Positions 1 through 8,692 of a stretch of 39,395 nt of DNA are shown here, one piece after another. Within the stretch, counting starts at the first letter, position 1; every line of letters begins with the position of its first letter. The position numbers and the translations under genes were made by a program. This DNA comes from an uncultured Eubacteriales bacterium (GTDB taxonomy: Bacteria; Bacillota; Clostridia; Lachnospirales; Lachnospiraceae): assembly GCA_900316755.1 (NCBI GenBank), contig ONED01000010.1, positions 1 through 39,395 on the forward strand, given 5' to 3'. Under the pieces are notes generated by a model. That model searched no databases, had not been told where the DNA came from, and was given only the letters and a program-made list of their open reading frames with translations.

Positions 1-104
1 TTATTTTTGTTTCTGTTTCTGGAAATATCCTCGAATTTTGAGAAGATTTTCTAGAACGTTTGAAATCTTTTAAACTTGAAATAGATATGTGACAGCTTCT
101 TTCT

Positions 105-158
105 ACAGAGCCATCATCTATGTGGAACTTCAGTATAAGCGATTGGAGATGGCTCTGT
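105..158. repeat. 11-bp perfect inverted repeat downstream of the glucosidase
   Basis: ACAGAGCCATC at 105-115 is matched by GATGGCTCTGT at 148-158, with a 32-base loop. It lies just past the stop of the minus-strand glucosidase. Read on the minus strand, no T-run follows the stem, so it is not a clear intrinsic terminator. Read on the plus strand it is followed by a T-rich stretch (ATTTTTATTT), but no plus-strand gene is seen to its left. The rest of 1-169 shows nothing I can call. Confidence 0.5.
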
Positions 159-169
159 CAAGAATATTT

Positions 170-1765
170 TTATTTCAATTCAAATACTGCTGTTTCATAC
201 GGAGCATAGAGACCACTGACTTCTTTTCGTTCTCTATAATTTGACAATAGAAGGGTTCCGATTACATCCTCTACTAAAATCTCCGATGGTTCTTCAAAAT
301 TGCAGATGACCAAAATTTTTTCTCCGTCTGCTTCACGCACATAGACAAAAAACCGGTCTTCTTTTTTAGACAGAACCTGAAGACTGCCACTTAGAATCGC
401 ATCGCTGGACGCACGAAGCTTTAGGAGTTTTTGATAGAATCGAAACACTGATTTTTCCGAAGCAAGGTCTGTTTTCAGATTCTGTGTCTTCACTTCACTG
501 TGCACTGCAATCCATGGCTTTACATCAGAAAATCCGCCGTATTCGCTATCATCCCAGCACATCGGATGGCGCGTATTATCCCGACTTCCAAAGTTGATTC
601 CCTCTAGTGCCTCTTTCGGACTCATCGTCTTTAAGAGTTCCTGATAATAATTGATACTTTCAATATCATCGAAATCTTCGATAGCATCATAATGTGCCGC
701 AGTCATCCCGAGTTCCTGTCCCTGATAGATTACCGAAACCCCTTTCAGTAAATAAAACATCGCAGCCAACATCGTCGCTGCTTCATAACGAAGTTTCGAA
801 TATCCGGTTACTCTGGAAAGAAACTGTGGTTGATCATGATTATCTGTAAACAGAGTATACAGCAAATTGTGCTCCTCACAGAGCGTTTCCCAATCTATTA
901 CGATATCCCGAACCTCTCGTAAATCCGGTGTTTTCGGAACGAACTTGCTTTCCCTGCCACATTCCATATGATTAAACTGGAATACGGTACTTAATTCGCC
1001 TCGTTCAAACGCAGTATGTTTGTACAGTTCCTCAATATCCTGACACCAGCATTCACCAATGGTAAAAAGGTGCGCTACTTCTTCCCTTCCAAACAGCGCG
1101 TGAATATATTCGTGAAGTCTTGGTCCGAACATATTCTGATTTTGCTCCCAGTCTTTTGAAATTTGGTCAATGACATCACATCGGAAACCATCTACACCCA
1201 GATTTATCCAGAAATCAATCACTCCCTGCATTTCCTTAACCACAGCCGGATTGTCCCAATTCAAATCTGCCTGAGATACCGCATAGGAATGAAGGTAATA
1301 TTGTCCTCTCATCTCATCGTATTCCCATGCACTCCCACTAAAAGCAGACTCCCAGTCATTCTGTGGCTCGTCAAACCAATAATAATAATCACTGTACGGA
1401 TTGTCCTTTGACTTTCTGGATTCTTGAAACCACTTATGGCTTGTAGAGGTATGATTCGGAACAAAATCCATAATCAGCTTCATTTCCCTGCTGTGCAGTT
1501 CCGAAATCAAACGTTTTATATCTTCCATTGTTCCAAATTCATCCATAATGTCACAATAATCTGAGATATCATATCCATTATCATCATTTGGACTTTTATA
1601 ACAAGGACACATCCAGATAGCATTCACTCCCAGTTCCTTCAGATAATCCAGTTTTTCAATCACTCCGTTGATATCACCGATTCCATCTCCATTGGAATCC
1701 CGGAAACTTCTCGGATATATCTGATAAATCACCATTTTTAAGAAATTTTGATATTTTTTATTCAT
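170..1765 (-). CDS. GH13 alpha-glucosidase, probably oligo-1,6-glucosidase
   Basis: A 531-residue cytoplasmic glycoside hydrolase family 13 enzyme with no signal peptide, expected to release glucose from the ends of short alpha-glucosides. The GH13 blocks are in order: DFVPNHT (region I), QADLNWDNP (region V, the QPDLN-type block of oligo-1,6-glucosidases), DGFRCDVI with the nucleophile Asp (II), GECW with the acid/base Glu (III) and FTDNHDQP with the third Asp (IV). A Val directly after the nucleophile is the residue known to favour alpha-1,6 over alpha-1,4 bonds, so isomaltose-type substrates are likely; this is inference. An in-frame start 33 bases upstream exists, but the ATG at 1765 has GGAGG at good spacing and begins MNKKYQ. 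It lies 33 bases after aroD on the same strand and is probably co-transcribed with it, an unusual partnership. Confidence 0.9.
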   Translation of the reverse strand: MNKKYQNFLKMVIYQIYPRSFRDSNGDGIGDINGVIEKLDYLKELGVNAIWMCPCYKSPNDDNGYDISDYCDIMDEFGTMEDIKRLISELHSREMKLIMDFVPNHTSTSHKWFQESRKSKDNPYSDYYYWFDEPQNDWESAFSGSAWEYDEMRGQYYLHSYAVSQADLNWDNPAVVKEMQGVIDFWINLGVDGFRCDVIDQISKDWEQNQNMFGPRLHEYIHALFGREEVAHLFTIGECWCQDIEELYKHTAFERGELSTVFQFNHMECGRESKFVPKTPDLREVRDIVIDWETLCEEHNLLYTLFTDNHDQPQFLSRVTGYSKLRYEAATMLAAMFYLLKGVSVIYQGQELGMTAAHYDAIEDFDDIESINYYQELLKTMSPKEALEGINFGSRDNTRHPMCWDDSEYGGFSDVKPWIAVHSEVKTQNLKTDLASEKSVFRFYQKLLKLRASSDAILSGSLQVLSKKEDRFFVYVREADGEKILVICNFEEPSEILVEDVIGTLLLSNYRERKEVSGLYAPYETAVFELK

Positions 1766-1798
1766 AACCAAACCTCCAAATCTATTACACAAGTGCAC

Positions 1799-2557
1799 CT
1801 ATGCCCGGTGCAAAACCTTCAGTACCTTTGAAAGCTCCCCTGCCGGAAGCTGCCCCGGTGCGGAAGACTTCTTTGCCGAACCAAAAGTGACGGCCGAACC
1901 GAACGCTTCCCCGGCAATCCGACTGATAATACCCATTTCTGCCATAGACATAGTAATAACCGGTTGTTTCGCAAAAAGCCTTATCATCTCTTCCGTTGCC
2001 GCAAGCAGAGTGAGCACATCTTTTTTCTCCTGCGGCATCACCGCGATTTTCAAAATGTCCGCTCCAAGCTCCTGCATCTTTCGCAGACGTGACACAATCT
2101 CCTCTTTTTCCGGCGTTTTCTGAAAATCATGATTTGATGCGATTACCTTCACTCCATTTTGATGTGCAGTTTCTATGAGTTCCTTCACAAGCCCATCTCC
2201 CATGAAAAGCTCTGCATCTATCAAATCTGCCAATCTCGACTCTGCCACTTCCCGATTTAGTGCAAGATAATCCGCCTCGGCAATGGACTTTTCTCCGCCC
2301 TCCCCGGAAGTTCGAAAGGTAAAGAGAATTGGTTTTTCTCCCAGAGCACACCGCAGATTACGGAGTACCTCTTTTACCTTGGCAACATCAAATACACCTT
2401 CATACCAGTCTGCTCTCCATTCCACCAGATCTGCCGGAATGCTAAGGAGTGCCTCTGCTTCTTTTCTGATTTCCTCTGCAGTTACACCCACAACAGGCAC
2501 ACATATCTTTGGGATACCTTCCCCGATTTTTACATTTCTAACGATTACAGGATTCAT
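1799..2557 (-). CDS. aroD: Type I 3-dehydroquinate dehydratase
   Basis: A 252-residue class I dehydroquinase that interconverts 3-dehydroquinate and 3-dehydroshikimate through a Schiff base. The catalytic residues fall where expected: E46 and R48 in EWRAD, H143 in SNHDF, the Schiff-base K170 in ILKIAVMP, R213 in ISRIAGE, and Q236 in SAPGQ. Length matches the family. The start is preceded by GAGAGATAAGAGG. It is divergent from the YdiB-type aroE, an arrangement that recalls the adjacent ydiB-aroD pair of E. coli. The pair may serve quinate/shikimate use as well as chorismate synthesis. Confidence 0.95.
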   Translation of the reverse strand: MNPVIVRNVKIGEGIPKICVPVVGVTAEEIRKEAEALLSIPADLVEWRADWYEGVFDVAKVKEVLRNLRCALGEKPILFTFRTSGEGGEKSIAEADYLALNREVAESRLADLIDAELFMGDGLVKELIETAHQNGVKVIASNHDFQKTPEKEEIVSRLRKMQELGADILKIAVMPQEKKDVLTLLAATEEMIRLFAKQPVITMSMAEMGIISRIAGEAFGSAVTFGSAKKSSAPGQLPAGELSKVLKVLHRA

Positions 2558-2589
2558 CCTCTTATCTCTCCAATCTAATTACTATCATT

Positions 2590-2618
2590 ATCATAAGCGA
2601 AAAATGCGCATATTTCAA
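2590..2618 (-). promoter_or_regulatory. Sigma-A promoter for aroD and the glucosidase
   Basis: On the minus strand TTGAAA (2613-2618), a 17-base spacer and TATGAT (2590-2595) form a good vegetative promoter about 33 bases before the aroD start. It is back-to-back with the aroE promoter. Confidence 0.7.
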
Positions 2619-2626
2619 GAACTCTC

Positions 2627-2656
2627 TTGACATTTTGCTCTTTTTCGATTTACAGT
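2627..2656 (+). promoter_or_regulatory. Sigma-A promoter for aroE
   Basis: A consensus TTGACA (2627-2632) followed after 18 bases by TACAGT (2651-2656), ending 36 bases before the aroE start. The -35 is perfect; the -10 matches 4 of 6. Confidence 0.6.
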
Positions 2657-2692
2657 ATAGAAGTATTGATTTGACTGGAAAGGACATGACCT

Positions 2693-3556
2693 ATGAAAGA
2701 AATTACAGGACACACAAGATTAACCGGTCTTTTAGGAAGCCCGGTTTCCCATAGCATCTCACCTATGATGCATAATGAAGCCTTCCGGCAGTTAGGATTG
2801 GACTTCGTCTACCTTGCATTTGATGTAGGCACCGATACTCTCGAAAAAGCGGTAGAGGGGCTTCGCGCACTCAATGTCCGCGGCTTCAACCTGACCATGC
2901 CGGATAAAAACCGGATGAGCGAGCTCTGCGACAAACTCTCCCCTGCCGCTGAAATCATCGGTGCCGTAAATACGGTTGTCAATGATAACGGTATTTTCAC
3001 CGGTTATACCACAGACGGCATTGGATATATGCGTGCGGTAGCAGATGCCGGACATAATATTATCGGAAAAAAAATGACGCTGCTTGGTGCAGGCGGTGCA
3101 GCCACTGCTGTACTGGTGCAGGCAGCACTGGACGGGGTATCTGAAATCTCTGTTTTCAGCATCCGTGACAGCTTTTTTGAACGTGCAGAAAGAACCGTTG
3201 CTGCATTAAACGAACGCACCAACTGCAAAGTGACATTATATGACTTTGAGGATGAATCGATTTTACGCCGGGAAATCGGTGACAGCGCCATACTGACCAA
3301 CGGAACCTCCGTAGGAATGGCACCAAATACAGACCGCTCTATTATTACAGATTCGACCATGTTCCACAAGGATTTAATTGTGTCGGACGTCATCTACAAT
3401 CCGCGCGAAACAAAACTGTTGAAATTGGCAAAAGAGGCGGGATGTGCTACATTTAATGGGCTTTATATGCTCCTCTACCAAGGTGCAGAGGCATTCAAAC
3501 TCTGGACCGGTCAGGATATGCCCGTATCCATCATCAAAGAAAAATACTTTTCCTAA
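2693..3556 (+). CDS. aroE: Shikimate/quinate dehydrogenase, YdiB-like AroE family
   Basis: A 287-residue NAD(P)-dependent dehydrogenase reducing 3-dehydroshikimate to shikimate, or oxidising quinate/shikimate. The N-terminal substrate domain has SHSISPMMHN, the catalytic K72 in NLTMPDK and D108 in TTDG. The nucleotide domain has GAGGAA at 132-137. Several stretches resemble E. coli YdiB more than biosynthetic AroE: RDSFFERA after the Rossmann loop, ERTNCKVT, LTNGTSVGM and WTGQDMP. The cofactor loop lacks the Asn-Arg-x-x-Arg clamp typical of strict NADP enzymes. So YdiB-type dual specificity is likely but inferred. A Shine-Dalgarno AAGGA lies upstream. Confidence 0.9.
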   Translation: MKEITGHTRLTGLLGSPVSHSISPMMHNEAFRQLGLDFVYLAFDVGTDTLEKAVEGLRALNVRGFNLTMPDKNRMSELCDKLSPAAEIIGAVNTVVNDNGIFTGYTTDGIGYMRAVADAGHNIIGKKMTLLGAGGAATAVLVQAALDGVSEISVFSIRDSFFERAERTVAALNERTNCKVTLYDFEDESILRREIGDSAILTNGTSVGMAPNTDRSIITDSTMFHKDLIVSDVIYNPRETKLLKLAKEAGCATFNGLYMLLYQGAEAFKLWTGQDMPVSIIKEKYFS

Positions 3557-3712
3557 CAGTTCAACCATAGCATATAGCAGAGGCGAATCATGCTTGCATG
3601 AATGAGCATATGCTATATGCTATGAGAGGAGCGCCCGATAATGAGCAATCCAGACGCGACAGCGTCGGTGAAGCACGCAGTGCGAGATTGCGAATGGCGC
3701 GGGTTGAACTGT
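3556..3712. repeat. 11-bp inverted repeat enclosing copy 1 and a hairpin-rich segment
   Basis: ACAGTTCAACC at 3556-3566 is exactly complementary to GGTTGAACTGT at 3702-3712. Between copy 1 and the right arm lies a GC-rich stretch with further inverted repeats: GCAATC (3645-3650) with GATTGC (3686-3691), and GACGC (3653-3657) with GCGTC (3662-3666). The whole looks like one nested structured element, possibly a non-autonomous mobile repeat, but no target duplication was established. Confidence 0.6.
3562..3645 (+). repeat. 84-base palindromic repeat, copy 1
   Basis: Copy 1 of an 84-base unit repeated 156 bases away with a single difference (3627 A, 3783 G). The core is a 14-bp perfect stem, CATAGCATATAGCA at 3566-3579 with its complement at 3611-3624, enclosing a small hairpin TCATGC-TT-GCATGA. 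GAGAGGAGCGCCC follows the stem. There is no T-run, so this is not a simple terminator. It begins six bases after the aroE stop. Confidence 0.9.
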
Positions 3713-3717
3713 GATGG

Positions 3718-3801
3718 CAACCATAGCATATAGCAGAGGCGAATCATGCTTGCATGAATGAGCATATGCTATATGCTATGAGGGGAGCGCCCGATAATGA
3801 G
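3718..3801 (+). repeat. 84-base palindromic repeat, copy 2
   Basis: The second copy, 83 of 84 bases identical to copy 1, in the same orientation. It ends five bases before the stop of the convergent yqeG gene, so the two copies fill the whole space between two gene ends. Confidence 0.9.
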
Positions 3802-3806
3802 GAAAC

Positions 3807-4304
3807 CTACCTCTTCTTCCTCATATAAAAATACAGCACAATTTTCTCCAGCTGTCGCTTGAGCACAATCTGGATTTCTTCCTTCGGATGAATGGGCTTT
3901 ACCAGAATAGTTCGAATCCCGGCGCGTTTTGCTCCCCACACATCTGTAAATAACTGATCTCCGATAAAAATCGTACTATGCAAATCCGTTCCCATGAGCT
4001 CCATGGCTTTTTGATAGTTCTTGACGGATGGCTTATGTGCGTCATAAATGTAGTGTACCTGAATCTCTTCATTAAACATCTGTACCCGCGACTCCTGATT
4101 ATTGGAAAGCAGACAACAATCAAATCCAATCTCTTTCAATCTTGTAAACAATTTTTTTGCGCGCTCATCTGCCGGCGCTCCGTGCGGTACAAGCGTATTA
4201 TCAATGTCAAAAATCAGTCCCCGATACCCTTCTTCATACAGTTTTTCAAATGGTATCACATAGGTGGATGCAACAAAGTCATCCGGAAAAAAAGTTTCAA
4301 ACAT
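3807..4304 (-). CDS. yqeG: YqeG family HAD IIIA-type phosphatase
   Basis: A 165-residue haloacid dehalogenase-superfamily protein of the YqeG type. Motif I is FDIDNTLV, with the nucleophile D33 and the second Asp D35. Motif II is LLSNN, the motif III Lys lies in DAHKPS, and motif IV is FIGDQLFTDV. Its length and lack of a large cap fit subfamily IIIA, related to phosphatidylglycerophosphate phosphatases; the substrate here is not known. Its ATG lies inside the end of aroK (8-base overlap), so the two are translationally coupled. Confidence 0.9.
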   Translation of the reverse strand: MFETFFPDDFVASTYVIPFEKLYEEGYRGLIFDIDNTLVPHGAPADERAKKLFTRLKEIGFDCCLLSNNQESRVQMFNEEIQVHYIYDAHKPSVKNYQKAMELMGTDLHSTIFIGDQLFTDVWGAKRAGIRTILVKPIHPKEEIQIVLKRQLEKIVLYFYMRKKR

Positions 4305-4824
4305 GCTGCCGTTCCCTTTCCTCTAGTTTCTGCTTAAGCTCTTCACAAATCTCGGAGACCGGTTTCTTATCCGTGTGAATTACGATGTCTGCCGCTGCCT
4401 CATACTTTTCTCGCCGCGCTTCCATCAGCTCCGTAATCCCTTCTACTGTTTTCTTCCCCTTTAATACAGGACGGTTCTCGTCATCCTTTACCCGCTCCAG
4501 AATCGTCTCCGGATTCGCTGTCAGCAAAACAATCTGTCCGTTTTCTTTCATCTTCGCAACGTTTTGCTCCCGCAAAACGACGCCGCCTCCACAGGACACA
4601 ACTTGATTTTCCATTTTCCGTATCTCCGCAACCAATGCAGATTCTAAATCACGAAAATACGTTTCTCCATAGGTTTCAAAGATATCCGGAATGCTCATCC
4701 CCTGACGTTCCGAAAGGAGCTGATCCATTTCCACGACCTCCATACCATATCTCTTTTGGAGTTCTGACGCAACTGTACTCTTTCCACAGCCCATAAATCC
4801 AATCAAAAAAATATTTCCCTTCAT
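4297..4824 (-). CDS. aroK: Shikimate kinase
   Basis: A 175-residue cytoplasmic kinase that phosphorylates shikimate at the 3-hydroxyl using ATP, in the chorismate pathway. Walker A is GFMGCGKST at residues 9-17. EMDQLLSE supplies the Mg-binding Asp, FRDLES the substrate-binding Arg, SCGGGVV the shikimate-binding glycine loop, and NRPVL the lid Arg. It starts 16 bases after the amidase stop and overlaps yqeG, so amidase-aroK-yqeG is one transcription unit. It is not linked to aroD/aroE, from which it is separated by the repeat region. Confidence 0.95.
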   Translation of the reverse strand: MKGNIFLIGFMGCGKSTVASELQKRYGMEVVEMDQLLSERQGMSIPDIFETYGETYFRDLESALVAEIRKMENQVVSCGGGVVLREQNVAKMKENGQIVLLTANPETILERVKDDENRPVLKGKKTVEGITELMEARREKYEAAADIVIHTDKKPVSEICEELKQKLEERERQHV

Positions 4825-4840
4825 TGTCCCTCTTTTCTCC

Positions 4841-5509
4841 TTACATACTCTCTAATCTTTTTCCTACATCCTGCTTAAAGTCATCCCATACATCTTCGTG
4901 TTCCACAAAATATTTCGGGCAAATCTTTCCGGTCACATCATAATGGCGAATCACATCTTTTTCCGTCAAATCAAACTTCTTACAAAGCCATGCGGTGAGC
5001 TCCACCATAGACTGATATGTCTCTTCTGTATAAGACCCATCCGCACTCCTGTGACAGGTTTCAATCGAAATCGTATCCGAATTGCGTTCGTTGGAAGCAT
5101 ATGCAACCTCCCATGTAGGAATGCACTGCACAATCTCTCCTTCCAGCCCCACAATAAAATGGCTGCTTGCCTTCGTCTCGTGACTGTCCTTTAAGCCTTC
5201 AAAATAATTCCGGTTCTGCATGGCTGTGGAACCCGGATTGGCAGTATAATGAATGACGATTCCCCGTATCTTTGAGACGGAATCTCCCGGTCTGGAATAA
5301 GGATTTTCTGTCAACAGCGCCACTTCCATTTTCGGTCTTAAAGCATCTATCTCTTCCCCTGTCCGCTCAACATACTGCTGTGTAAACGGCTCAGCTCCAA
5401 ACAACTTCATGCCGGCAAACACAATCATCAGCAAAAATAAAAGGAGCACCCCTACTCTCATATACAGTTGCATTCTTCTATAAAATCGTTTCTTACGCCT
5501 TCTTCTCAT
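4841..5509 (-). CDS. Membrane-anchored N-acetylmuramoyl-L-alanine amidase (Amidase_2/PGRP fold)
   Basis: A 222-residue zinc amidase expected to cut the bond between muramic acid and the stem peptide of peptidoglycan. An Arg/Lys-rich N-terminus (MRRRRKKR) is followed by one hydrophobic segment at about 17-37, giving a signal-anchor with the enzyme outside the membrane. Zinc ligands are H87 in VIHYTA, H189 in RHYDVTGK and C197 in ICPKYF. E150 in ISIE sits near the catalytic position. No cell-wall-binding repeats are present, so this is probably a housekeeping or sporulation-related amidase rather than a phage lysin. It is first in the operon with aroK and yqeG. The upstream region carries 11-bp-periodic boxes. 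Confidence 0.85.
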   Translation of the reverse strand: MRRRRKKRFYRRMQLYMRVGVLLLFLLMIVFAGMKLFGAEPFTQQYVERTGEEIDALRPKMEVALLTENPYSRPGDSVSKIRGIVIHYTANPGSTAMQNRNYFEGLKDSHETKASSHFIVGLEGEIVQCIPTWEVAYASNERNSDTISIETCHRSADGSYTEETYQSMVELTAWLCKKFDLTEKDVIRHYDVTGKICPKYFVEHEDVWDDFKQDVGKRLESM

Positions 5510-5573
5510 CTAAGTTCCTCTTTCGTCTTTCTTTTATTCTGTCTCAAAAGCAAATATCTCGCCATGTGTTTCC

Positions 5574-5640
5574 ATCATACCACACTTTGAAAAAAGAATG
5601 TAGAAAGACTTGCTTAGAAGTTGCTTAGGATTTTCTTAAT
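5574..5640 (-). promoter_or_regulatory. Extended -10 promoter with three 11-bp-spaced boxes upstream of the amidase operon
   Basis: On the minus strand TGG-TATGAT (-10 at 5574-5579) is an extended -10 with no good -35. About 33 bases upstream lie three boxes of form NYTAAG at exact 11-base spacing: TCTAAG (5613-5618), CCTAAG (5624-5629) and ATTAAG (5635-5640). A fourth weaker match follows near 5646-5650. Direct repeats one helical turn apart before a -35-poor promoter are typical of OmpR-family response regulator activation. The regulator is inferred, not identified. Confidence 0.45.
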
Positions 5641-5667
5641 CCTCTCTAAGGTGCTTTCCCGAGATGT

Positions 5668-5700
5668 AAAATACCCCGCAGGCAAATGCCCTGCGAGGTA
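5668..5700 (-). terminator. Intrinsic terminator of the DUF6106-like gene
   Basis: Read on the minus strand, TACCTCGCAGG and CCTGCGGGGTA form an 11-bp stem with one G/T pair and a short loop, followed by TTTT. It lies 21 bases after the stop of the gene that ends at 5722. Confidence 0.8.
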
Positions 5701-5721
5701 TCTGATTTACCTTGATGTTCT

Positions 5722-6216
5722 TTATTTTGTGAGAAATACCTTTCTTGGTGCATAATATTTCATCCCCTGCAGAATCGTATCATTCGGTTCAAAAATCACT
5801 CTTACATTCTGGTCTTTTGCCTTTGCCACCAACTCGTAAGTTGCGTTACCGGAATTTGAGCTATAATCAAAGACTTTTAAATTCTGGAACGGCTGCAATT
5901 CAATAGATCCGGTAGGCGCCAGCACTTCCATATCCTTTGCGCTCGTAGAGAACACTCTCTTCCGGCTCTCCATGCCCATAATCCGGTCAATATCAATTTC
6001 TCCGTTATAATAGATATACTCATACTCCAGACAACTCCATCTCTTCCAGAAAAACCCGATTACTACAATTGCAATCACCGGAAGGATTGCCAAAAACGGA
6101 ATCACAAACACCAAAAGAATCGAAATCACAAGTGCCACAATCAGTCCAAACTTTTTCAGCATGGTCTTCGTACTTGTTTTTTGTTTTACTAATTGCTCAG
6201 TATAAGAATCACCCAT
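5722..6216 (-). CDS. DUF6106-like membrane protein
   Basis: A 164-residue protein of unknown function. Two hydrophobic stretches at about residues 23-55 make a membrane hairpin, followed by a soluble domain containing LEYEYIYYNGEIDIDRIM and RKRVFST, blocks I associate with the DUF6106 family of Lachnospiraceae. Another in-frame start exists 42 bases upstream, but the ATG at 6216 follows GGAGGG at good spacing and gives MGDSYTEQLV, the family-like N-terminus. It has its own promoter after groEL and its own terminator, so it is monocistronic. The function is unknown; the EYEY block resembles membrane-anchored PH-like proteins, which is only a guess. Confidence 0.8.
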   Translation of the reverse strand: MGDSYTEQLVKQKTSTKTMLKKFGLIVALVISILLVFVIPFLAILPVIAIVVIGFFWKRWSCLEYEYIYYNGEIDIDRIMGMESRKRVFSTSAKDMEVLAPTGSIELQPFQNLKVFDYSSNSGNATYELVAKAKDQNVRVIFEPNDTILQGMKYYAPRKVFLTK

Positions 6217-6246
6217 AATTACCCTCCGGTCATATTTTCTGTTCCC

Positions 6247-6275
6247 ATTGTAACACAAGTTACAGAAGATGGAAA
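6247..6275 (-). promoter_or_regulatory. Promoter of the DUF6106-like gene with a small palindrome
   Basis: On the minus strand TTTCCA (6270-6275), 17 bases, TACAAT (6247-6252). The palindrome TGTAAC-N4-GTTACA (6249-6264) overlaps the -10 and could be an operator. It begins within 10 bases of the groEL stop. Confidence 0.45.
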
Positions 6276-6282
6276 GAGGAAA

Positions 6283-8216
<1,934 letters not shown>

Positions 8217-8259
8217 ATGAACTACCTCCTAATATCTATTTTCATTATTTTTCAATCTA

Positions 8260-8286
8260 TTAGCACTCATTTAAATCGAGTGCTAA
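8260..8286 (-). promoter_or_regulatory. CIRCE operator (HrcA binding site)
   Basis: TTAGCACTC-N9-GAGTGCTAA, a perfect match to the CIRCE consensus, lies between the groES promoter and the groES ribosome binding site. HrcA repression of groESL is established for this element. Confidence 0.97.
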
Positions 8287-8299
8287 TCAATTTATTATT

Positions 8300-8328
8300 A
8301 AGATATCACTCTAACCTCTATTTGTCAA
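8300..8328 (-). promoter_or_regulatory. Sigma-A promoter of groESL
   Basis: On the minus strand TTGACA (8323-8328), 17 bases, TATCTT (8300-8305). The predicted start is just upstream of CIRCE. The -35 lies inside the last codons and stop of the preceding gene. Confidence 0.75.
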
Positions 8329-8635
8329 CAGAGTTTAGATTTATTTTATAAAATCCATTTTCTATTTTAAATTCTAACATTTTCCCATGTTCATCATGAT
8401 ACCTTTGCCGGATTCTTCCGCTGCAGCGAAGCCCTCTTTCCGCTTCCCAAATCCTGCATTCATAAATTGCATCCAGTGAAATGTCTGTGACGGCTGCATT
8501 TTCCAATATAAGAAAAATGCACTCCTTTGTCTCATCATATTTTAAGACTTTACAAAAAAACGTTTTTTCATCCGCACTTCCCCCCGGACAGAGCATCTTC
8601 CTCATCCGCATAGATACTTCATTTCCCTGTTTCAT
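8318..8635 (-). CDS. Small protein of unknown function between codY and groES
   Basis: A 105-residue protein I do not recognise. It has no signal peptide or membrane segment. It begins MKQGNEVSMRMRKMLCPGG and contains a hydrophobic strand-like run (ECIFLILENAAVTDISLDAIYECRIW) followed by RCSGRIRQRYHDEHGKMLEFKIENGFYKI. Alternating strands plus an RxRQR stretch vaguely recall PilZ-type beta barrels, but the RxxxR...D/NxSxxG signature is absent. The ATG at 8635 is chosen over an upstream in-frame start because AGGAGG precedes it. It starts 57 bases after codY and its stop overlaps the groES -35 box. Confidence 0.7.
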   Translation of the reverse strand: MKQGNEVSMRMRKMLCPGGSADEKTFFCKVLKYDETKECIFLILENAAVTDISLDAIYECRIWEAERGLRCSGRIRQRYHDEHGKMLEFKIENGFYKINLNSVDK

Positions 8636-8692
8636 GGTTTCCTCCTGTCTAAAACGAAAGGGCATCAGAAAACTGATCCCCTCTTTCGTGTG

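Noticed and set aside
34-48. CodY-box-like sequence (13 of 15 to AATTTTCWGAAAATT)
   Set aside because: It is in an AT-rich stretch with no gene start visible nearby; such matches are common by chance.
1-69. Possible C-terminal end of a minus-strand gene (22 codons to a TAA at 1-3)
   Set aside because: An in-frame stop at 70-72 and the absence of a start leave only 22 codons, too little to support a gene or pseudogene.
3562-3801. CRISPR array
   Set aside because: There are only two copies, the unit is 84 bases, the interval is structured, and no cas genes are present.
4297-4304. Possible frameshift between aroK and yqeG
   Set aside because: Both proteins are full length with complete motifs; the 8-base overlap is ordinary translational coupling.
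6217-6258. Upstream start for the DUF6106-like protein
   Set aside because: The longer reading lacks a ribosome site and covers the promoter-proximal leader; the ATG at 6216 has GGAGGG.
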